A stretch of 47,033 nt of DNA from Hungatella sp. (lineage in GTDB: Bacteria; Bacillota; Clostridia; Lachnospirales; Lachnospiraceae). This document shows, piece by piece, positions 42,380-47,033 of the stretch (its first letter is position 1; the number at the start of each line of letters is the position of its first letter). The stretch spans positions 1 through 47,033 of the forward strand of contig JAAWBS010000053.1 in assembly GCA_022792815.1 (NCBI GenBank), given 5' to 3'. The translations under genes were made by a program, and so were the position numbers. The notes beneath the pieces were generated by a model. It searched no databases, was not told the DNA's origin, and saw nothing but the letters and a program-made list of their open reading frames with translations.

Positions 42380-43480
42380 CTACTGTAAAAATTCCAGCTC
42401 ACATTTCTCGACCCATTGTTCAATATTTTCTGCGATAAATCCCCAGTCCATATCCTGAGGATGAACCTTGGCTACAAAATCCTTGATGGCATCGTCGGCC
42501 TGGTCTAAAGCCGCAGGCTGGCAGGGGATAGTGCCGAACTGTTTCATCCATTTGGCCTGGGTGTCGGCAGAGCCGAACCAGTTGGCAAAATCCACGGCCA
42601 GCTCTCTGTTTTTGGAACCGGTGACCATGGCGACCTGCTCTGTCACATAGGGAACCCCCACCTCAGGGACCAGGATCTGGAACTGATAATTCCGTTCGGT
42701 CTGGTTCTGCAGAACGCCGCTGCCCCACATCTCACAGATGGGAATCTGACCGGAGATGGTGTTGCCCACGTAGTCTTCGCCGGACTGCTCCATGTGGCCG
42801 TTCTGGATCCATTTTTTGGCGGTCTCCCAGCCCTCCTCGGAGATGCCGAACTCCCCGCTGTCATCCCGGAAGCGGACTAAGAGGCCTGCCAGCATGGTCT
42901 TGCCTGTACCGCCGCCGAAGTTTAAGATGGTGTATTTCCCGTTCCACTGAGGGTCCAAAAGTTCCAGATAGTCCTTGGGGGGATTTTCCAAGTCCGCGTT
43001 CATCATGTTGACCAGAGGCTGGATGACGATGGGATAATAGTAGCCGTCAGGATCTCCCAGGCTCATGTCCACATCGCCGGCCCAGTCAGGCTCCCAGGGA
43101 TCCAGGACGCTTTCTTTTTTCAGCTTTTCATACTCAATGGAGTTTAAGCCGAATACCAGGTCCGCCTGGGGATTGTTTTTCTCGGCGATGATGCGGTTGG
43201 CCAGGTCTCCGCCCTGAATCTGAACCACCTCCACATTATACCCGGCAGAGGCAGCCTCCTCTTTCAGCCAGGCATCTCTGCCGTTGGAGCCGGAATTGGT
43301 GTAGACGATCAGCCGCTGACTTTTGTCCACCTGGGCCGGTGCAACCGAATCCTGAGCGCCGGTCTGTGCAGGCTGGGAGGAGGCAGGGGCCGAACCGGAG
43401 CCGGAACTGCAGGCGGTCAGGGAGACTGCCATCAATGCGGATAAACCAAGGGCTGTAAGCTGTTTTTTGTTCTTCATCAT
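42380..43480 (-). CDS. ABC importer substrate-binding lipoprotein (iron/phosphonate/spermidine-like group)
   Basis: A 366-residue lipoprotein: signal peptide and lipobox LTAC, Cys24 as anchor, then a Ser/Gly/Ala-rich linker. The mature part shows the class-F binding fold: RLIVYTNSGSNGRDAWLKEE, GGDLANRIIAEKNNPQADLV, NGKYTILNFGGGTGKTMLAG and the C-terminal EQVAMVTGSKNRELAVDFAN. No Tyr pair of iron-binding FbpA proteins is obvious, so a phosphorylated or amine ligand is more likely than Fe(III). It starts four bases after the phosphodiesterase stop, with GAGAGG before the ATG, and is the second gene of the operon. Confidence 0.85.
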   Translation of the reverse strand: MMKNKKQLTALGLSALMAVSLTACSSGSGSAPASSQPAQTGAQDSVAPAQVDKSQRLIVYTNSGSNGRDAWLKEEAASAGYNVEVVQIQGGDLANRIIAEKNNPQADLVFGLNSIEYEKLKKESVLDPWEPDWAGDVDMSLGDPDGYYYPIVIQPLVNMMNADLENPPKDYLELLDPQWNGKYTILNFGGGTGKTMLAGLLVRFRDDSGEFGISEEGWETAKKWIQNGHMEQSGEDYVGNTISGQIPICEMWGSGVLQNQTERNYQFQILVPEVGVPYVTEQVAMVTGSKNRELAVDFANWFGSADTQAKWMKQFGTIPCQPAALDQADDAIKDFVAKVHPQDMDWGFIAENIEQWVEKCELEFLQ

Positions 43481-43484
43481 GTTT

Positions 43485-44318
43485 TTACCTCTCTTTTTGA
43501 TTTCGATATGTGTTCAGTAACCCAGGCCAGTCGGTCTGGATGATCTCAAATCCAAGTTCCATAAGTTTTCCCCATGCTTTGTCAAAGCCTTCACGGATAG
43601 CCAGATTGTCGGACAGACCGCCGGAAAGGACGATGGAGCTGTTTAAGTCGATGGCATTGACCCACGGGGAGATGCCTGCCTTTTTCAGTCCGGCTATGAA
43701 TTCCGGGCGGATAAAAGGACTGTCCAAGTCCTGGAAAATCAGTTCGGCCGCCGCCACATTGACATGATGACGGGTGACTGCTTCCCACTCCTCGATGGTT
43801 TTCATGATGGGCATATACATGAGAGAGGAACCGCTTTCCTCCAGCTGCCCAAGCAAGGACTCCTCCGCCCCGGATTTCAGGAGAATCTGATCGTTCATGT
43901 TCATGCGTTCCAGGAATGCGATGATCTCTTTCCAGTAGAACCAGGAACGGTCGATGTTGATCAGGCATCTGCCGCGGAACCGCTCCAGAACGTACTCCAG
44001 GCGTTCCACCTTCTGGCCGCTTTTTTCCCTCAGACAGTTGAGGGTCTCCATCTGCTCCACTTCCTCGGAAGTCATGGTGCGGATATCCTGCTCCACGCCC
44101 AGTTCCAGAGGCTCCTCGCCGTTGTGAAAGGCGAAGAAGACTCCGTCTGTAGTCATGGCGGCGTCTACTTCGATCATGTCCGCGCCGTGGAGAAGGGCAT
44201 TTTCATAGGCAAGGCAGGTGTTCTGAACCACATTGCCGCCGCAGGTTCCCCGGTGGGCCGCAATCAAGAAGCCTTTTTTTCCGACCTGATCCCGGAGGGG
44301 CTGATTATTGGTGTACAT
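43485..44318 (-). CDS. glycerophosphodiester phosphodiesterase-like protein
   Basis: A 277-residue GDPD-family TIM-barrel protein; such enzymes cut glycerophosphodiesters to glycerol-3-phosphate and an alcohol. The first His is in IAAHRGTCGG; the metal pair Glu-Asp in GADMIEVDAAMTTDGV; the second His in FAFHNGEE. Two deviations: PENT, common in the family, reads VQNT, and the usual HD reads HN. No signal peptide, so it acts in the cytoplasm on an imported substrate. AAGGAGG precedes the ATG. It is the first gene after the LacI-controlled promoter and is followed by its importer genes, which supports uptake and breakdown of a glycerophosphodiester-like compound. Confidence 0.85.
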   Translation of the reverse strand: MYTNNQPLRDQVGKKGFLIAAHRGTCGGNVVQNTCLAYENALLHGADMIEVDAAMTTDGVFFAFHNGEEPLELGVEQDIRTMTSEEVEQMETLNCLREKSGQKVERLEYVLERFRGRCLINIDRSWFYWKEIIAFLERMNMNDQILLKSGAEESLLGQLEESGSSLMYMPIMKTIEEWEAVTRHHVNVAAAELIFQDLDSPFIRPEFIAGLKKAGISPWVNAIDLNSSIVLSGGLSDNLAIREGFDKAWGKLMELGFEIIQTDWPGLLNTYRNQKER

Positions 44319-44348
44319 TTCCTTATTCCTCCTTTCTATACTGCTTTA

Positions 44349-44377
44349 TTTATACACTTTTAATTGGTACGTGTCAA
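44349..44377 (-). promoter_or_regulatory. promoter of the phosphodiesterase/ABC operon
   Basis: On the minus strand, TTGACA (44377-44372) and TATAAA (44354-44349) are 17 bp apart, about 31 bases before the phosphodiesterase ATG. It is close to consensus, so it should be strong unless repressed. A LacI-type palindrome covers the -35 box and part of the spacer. Confidence 0.88.
44364..44377. promoter_or_regulatory. LacI-type operator O1 (overlaps -35)
   Basis: TTGGTACGTGTCAA, an imperfect palindrome with a central CG. It shares TGGTACGT with O2 and overlaps the -35 box and spacer of the operon promoter. Binding here would block RNA polymerase. Confidence 0.7.
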
Positions 44378-44490
44378 TATATAAAAGAAAATAATTATAA
44401 TATTTATCTAAAATATGAAAAAAATACAAAAAAATATTATGCAAAATATCGTAAACAGTTAAAATATGATAAATGATATTGAATAAATAT

Positions 44491-44504
44491 ATGGTACGTA
44501 CCAA
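44491..44504. promoter_or_regulatory. LacI-type operator O2
   Basis: ATGGTACGTACCAA contains a perfect 12-bp palindrome, TGGTACGTACCA, with the central CG that LacI-family proteins favour. Its centre is 127 bp from that of O1, about twelve helical turns, which would suit a DNA loop held by a tetramer or dimer pair. The 90 bp between are very A+T-rich. Confidence 0.7.
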
Positions 44505-44540
44505 GAATAAGTGCTTGAGGCGGAGACTCTTTGCAGGCTC

Positions 44541-44570
44541 AAAAAAAGAGAATCCTGACAGGCAGGATTC
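44541..44570 (-). terminator. terminator of the LacI-fusion regulator gene
   Basis: On the minus strand GAATCCTG (44570-44563), a 5-base loop and CAGGATTC (44557-44550) are followed by a T-run (44547-44541). It starts 17 bases after the regulator stop and separates the regulator from the operon it probably controls. Confidence 0.85.
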
Positions 44571-44586
44571 CCGTGATTTGTCTGTA

Positions 44587-46797
44587 TTATGAAAATGCCT
44601 CCAGGCATTCTGCCTGGGCTTTTTTCAGAGCGGAGTCCACATCTTCGATGCCTGACGCAATAGATCTCAGCGCTTTGCCCAGAATGTCTTCAAAGATAAA
44701 TTCATTGAAGGCCGGATTTTTCTCGTGTGTGTAAAACCTCCAGCCGGGTTTAAATACGCCTTCCATATCCTCCAGCCATGGGTACAGTCCCAGAAGCCCT
44801 ACATCCTTGTGGATTTCCCGGTTGCAGATATAACCGCCGAGATAAGTGATGGCCTCCGCAGTCTTCCTGCTGTAGAGCCATGTCAAAAATTCTATGGATT
44901 CTTCGTATTTGGAGCTGTACCTGGAGATGCCGATGGAGCCTCCGCCGGTGAGAGGCTGCCCGCCGGGAACCGGGCTGTAGGCGATTTTACCCACCACTTT
45001 TGATTCCGGGTTGTGGAGCATCTCGGAGGCGTAGTTGGAGAATACGATGTGCATGGCAGTATTTCCCTCGGAAAACTGATGGGTCACGTCTCTCCACCAC
45101 TGGTAGATCCCGCCGTCGGTACACCTGCAGGTATCCAGGTAGCTCTGTATGGCTTTTTTCATATAAGGCGTCTGGATATCGACCCTTCCGTTTTTATCAA
45201 AAATAGAGGTTCCCATAGCCCGAAACCGAGGCAGAAAATCGCAGGAGGCCAAAAAGGTCCGCCCATAGGTGGCGGTGGCCCCATAACGGGTGCGGGATTT
45301 TTCGTTTTGGGATCTGGTAAAAAATGCGGCAACCTCGTTAAATTCGTCGAAGGACTTAGGCGGTTCCAGCCGTCTCCGGTACAGCTCAAAGAATTCTCTC
45401 TTTACCAGTTCGTCCTCAAACAGATCCCTGCGGTAAAACAGCATCTGGATACACACATCTAAGGGAAGGGCATAAGTAATCTGGTTAATCTTGGAATAGT
45501 TGAGGGACAGGGTGGGGATCATCTGTCCCTTCAGCCATGTCACTCGGTCATCACACTCCGGCAGGGGAGCAAATATGGTTTCTCCCAACTCGGCCATCCA
45601 TGCCATATCGATACGAATCAGGTCATAAGGGCAGTTGGATGTGCTGGCCTGGGCCATCTTATAAAGCTCGTCATAGGACATTTCGATCATGTTGACATGA
45701 ATTCCCGTCTCTTCTACAAAGGCTTCAAGTACCTGTCCGATGGCCCTGCTAGTCAGGTTTTGGATAGTCAGAAAATTGAGGGAACGGTTTTTTTTCGGGG
45801 CGGAAAAGACGCTGGGAGAAAAGCCGTCGTTTTCCAGATAGAGGATCTTACAGTCCTTTTTGTCCGCCTCCAGCAGAGGGAGAGAGGAAGACGGTTCCGG
45901 GCCATCGTGAGGGTGAAGGATTTTTTTGGCGATCGTGTGTCCCAGCAGTTTGTAATTCAGCTCATAGCAAAAAAGCCCCAGATCTCGGCCAAGACCCTTG
46001 CCGGTGAGACTATAGATCGCAGGAAGAGGCTTGCCCCTGTGATATCCGTGGGCCTGGTACAGATGGATGATATCCTCCCGGCTCATGGCGACCACAGCAT
46101 CGAAATCTTCTTTGGACATGAGGATATCAAAGGCTTTGCTGATCTGTATGCCGTCATTGCCGGGAAGTATCCTGTAGGAGCAGCCCCACTCCTCCAATAC
46201 AGCAGACGCACTGCCTAAAAAATCCCTGCTGTCGGAATAACGGCTGTTCTCGCATAGAAAAGCAATATTTTTACGGTTATCTCTGACACATTTCAGAGCG
46301 ATCTCCCGCCCGGCTCTGGAAAAATCAAAGGTGATGCACAGGGATTGACCGGGTATTCTCCTGGGAATCCGCTCGGCAAAGATAAGTCCGGTGCCGTCCC
46401 CAAAGGCCCTGTAGTTTTTTAAGACCGAGCTGACGATGACGATGGCCATGGAGTTGATGGAGAGGGCTTTTTTTACGGCGGCCTCCTCATAATGCTCCAG
46501 ATTGTTGGTGCAGATCAGCTCTATGGTGAAATCGTAGTCTCTAAGATACTGCTCCAGGCCGAAATATAAGTCGTTGTATCGCTCCGGGCTTATGCCGGGC
46601 AGGATGACACATACCTTTCGGGCAGTGCCTGTCCGAAGCTGCTGAGCAGGCATGTTGACTTTGTACCCCAGTTCCCTGGCAGCCAGTTCCACCAGCTGGA
46701 TTTTTTCGGCGCTGACGTTGCCCCGTTTGTTCAGCACATTGGATACCGTGCCGTGGGACACCCCCGCTTTTACGGCAATATCTTTGATTGTAGGCAT
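44587..46797 (-). CDS. LacI-family regulator fused to an extracellular-type solute-binding domain
   Basis: A 736-residue cytoplasmic protein of three parts. Residues 1-60: LacI helix-turn-helix, TIKDIAVKAGVSHGTVSNVL, and hinge ARELGYKVNMPAQQL. Residues about 62-300: a periplasmic-binding-protein-type LacI core (RKVCVILPGISPERYNDLYF, SMAIVIVSSV, NIAFLCENSRYSDSRDFLGS). Residues about 340-736: a full family-1 ABC solute-binding domain (LNFLTIQNLTSRAIGQVLEA, PYDLIRIDMAWMAELGETIF, ITYALPLDVCIQMLFYRRDL, TGGGSIGISRYSSKYEESIE, RKTAEAITYLGGYICNRE). No signal peptide. So it can bind DNA and up to two ligands. A strong minus promoter and AGGAGGA lie before the ATG. It probably controls the phosphodiesterase/ABC operon next to it through O1 and O2. 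Confidence 0.9.
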   Translation of the reverse strand: MPTIKDIAVKAGVSHGTVSNVLNKRGNVSAEKIQLVELAARELGYKVNMPAQQLRTGTARKVCVILPGISPERYNDLYFGLEQYLRDYDFTIELICTNNLEHYEEAAVKKALSINSMAIVIVSSVLKNYRAFGDGTGLIFAERIPRRIPGQSLCITFDFSRAGREIALKCVRDNRKNIAFLCENSRYSDSRDFLGSASAVLEEWGCSYRILPGNDGIQISKAFDILMSKEDFDAVVAMSREDIIHLYQAHGYHRGKPLPAIYSLTGKGLGRDLGLFCYELNYKLLGHTIAKKILHPHDGPEPSSSLPLLEADKKDCKILYLENDGFSPSVFSAPKKNRSLNFLTIQNLTSRAIGQVLEAFVEETGIHVNMIEMSYDELYKMAQASTSNCPYDLIRIDMAWMAELGETIFAPLPECDDRVTWLKGQMIPTLSLNYSKINQITYALPLDVCIQMLFYRRDLFEDELVKREFFELYRRRLEPPKSFDEFNEVAAFFTRSQNEKSRTRYGATATYGRTFLASCDFLPRFRAMGTSIFDKNGRVDIQTPYMKKAIQSYLDTCRCTDGGIYQWWRDVTHQFSEGNTAMHIVFSNYASEMLHNPESKVVGKIAYSPVPGGQPLTGGGSIGISRYSSKYEESIEFLTWLYSRKTAEAITYLGGYICNREIHKDVGLLGLYPWLEDMEGVFKPGWRFYTHEKNPAFNEFIFEDILGKALRSIASGIEDVDSALKKAQAECLEAFS

Positions 46798-46842
46798 CTC
46801 TGATCCTCCTGCATTTTCGGCGGAACCTTTTGTATGGGTTTA

Positions 46843-46871
46843 AGTATAGCGGATTTTTGGAGGAATGTAAA
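46843..46871 (-). promoter_or_regulatory. promoter of the LacI-fusion regulator
   Basis: On the minus strand TTTACA (46871-46866), 17-bp spacer, TATACT (46848-46843), 46 bases before the ATG. No copy of the TGGTACGTACCA operator is present here, so autoregulation through that site is not evident. Confidence 0.75.
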
Positions 46872-46971
46872 GGCAGATGGAGGGGAATCATCGGTCACAG
46901 GAAGTATAAACCAGATCATACGATTTCTTCTCCGGTATCCTTGGTTTCATATACCTGTCTTCCTCATGTAG

Positions 46972-47010
46972 AAAAAACAGGTGTCCGTTTTTACGAACAC
47001 CTGTTTTTTT
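46972..47010. terminator. bidirectional terminator near the right edge
   Basis: ACAGGTGTCCGT and ACGAACACCTGT (one mismatch, 4-base loop) are flanked by an A-run at 46972-46977 and a T-run to 47010, so it can work on either strand. It isolates the regulator promoter from whatever lies to the right. Nothing else is recognisable between 46872 and 46971. Confidence 0.75.
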
Positions 47011-47033
47011 GTAGATTTCTATAATCTGCGAAA

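Overview
The window looks like chromosomal DNA from a moderately G+C-rich member of the Bacillota, most likely the class Clostridia and probably the family Lachnospiraceae. The basis is strong AGGAGG-type ribosome sites, TTGACA/TATAAT-type promoters with 17-18 bp spacers, typical clostridial gene families (nickel-pincer lar genes, an Mrp/Mbh-type antiporter operon, GHKL kinases, FHA/WG-repeat/Tad-type remnants) and lipoprotein lipoboxes. Genus cannot be told from the sequence. No rRNA, tRNA or CRISPR array was seen.

Layout. 1-140: right end of an IS200/IS605-like element. 272-2541: proC and a transglutaminase-like protein. 2681-8309: a graveyard of broken genes (XRE regulator with a damaged 5' end, TadB fragment, WG-repeat fragment, an unrecognised fragment, PP2C tail, prepilin peptidase fragment, Ser/Thr kinase-propeller fragment, BspA-like leucine-rich-repeat fragment), joined by deletion junctions and frameshifted at homopolymers. 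8302-12543: a sugar-type binding lipoprotein with a hybrid sensor kinase. 12561-22727: promoter, structured leader with terminator, then a family-5 binding-protein ABC importer (five genes) running into larB, larE, an acyltransferase and a His-rich larC. I read this as one nickel uptake and nickel-pincer-cofactor unit; the larA enzyme is not here. 22862-23973: a response-regulator stub fused by deletion to a GHKL kinase. 24595-34190: a ten-gene Mrp/Mbh-like cation/proton antiporter operon with four large NuoL/M/N-type subunits and a strong terminator.

34220-38321 is a likely defence cluster: an AT-rich AAA ATPase + TOPRIM-like pair behind its own promoter and a 12-bp inverted repeat, converging on an OLD-type ATPase/TOPRIM protein that follows a HAD phosphatase. 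39582-46797 is a minus-strand module: a LacI-type regulator fused to a complete solute-binding-protein domain, then a phosphodiesterase plus ABC importer operon (binding protein, ATPase, double permease). Two LacI-style palindromes sit between them; one overlaps the -35 of the operon promoter.

What stands out: (a) the LacI-binding-protein fusion with two visible operators; (b) the nickel import-lar operon with a structured, terminator-bearing leader and a 102-residue insert holding 38 histidines in LarC; (c) the Mrp-like complex with four ion-translocating subunits; (d) the AT-rich ATPase/TOPRIM pair; (e) the decayed Tad/kinase/phosphatase locus.
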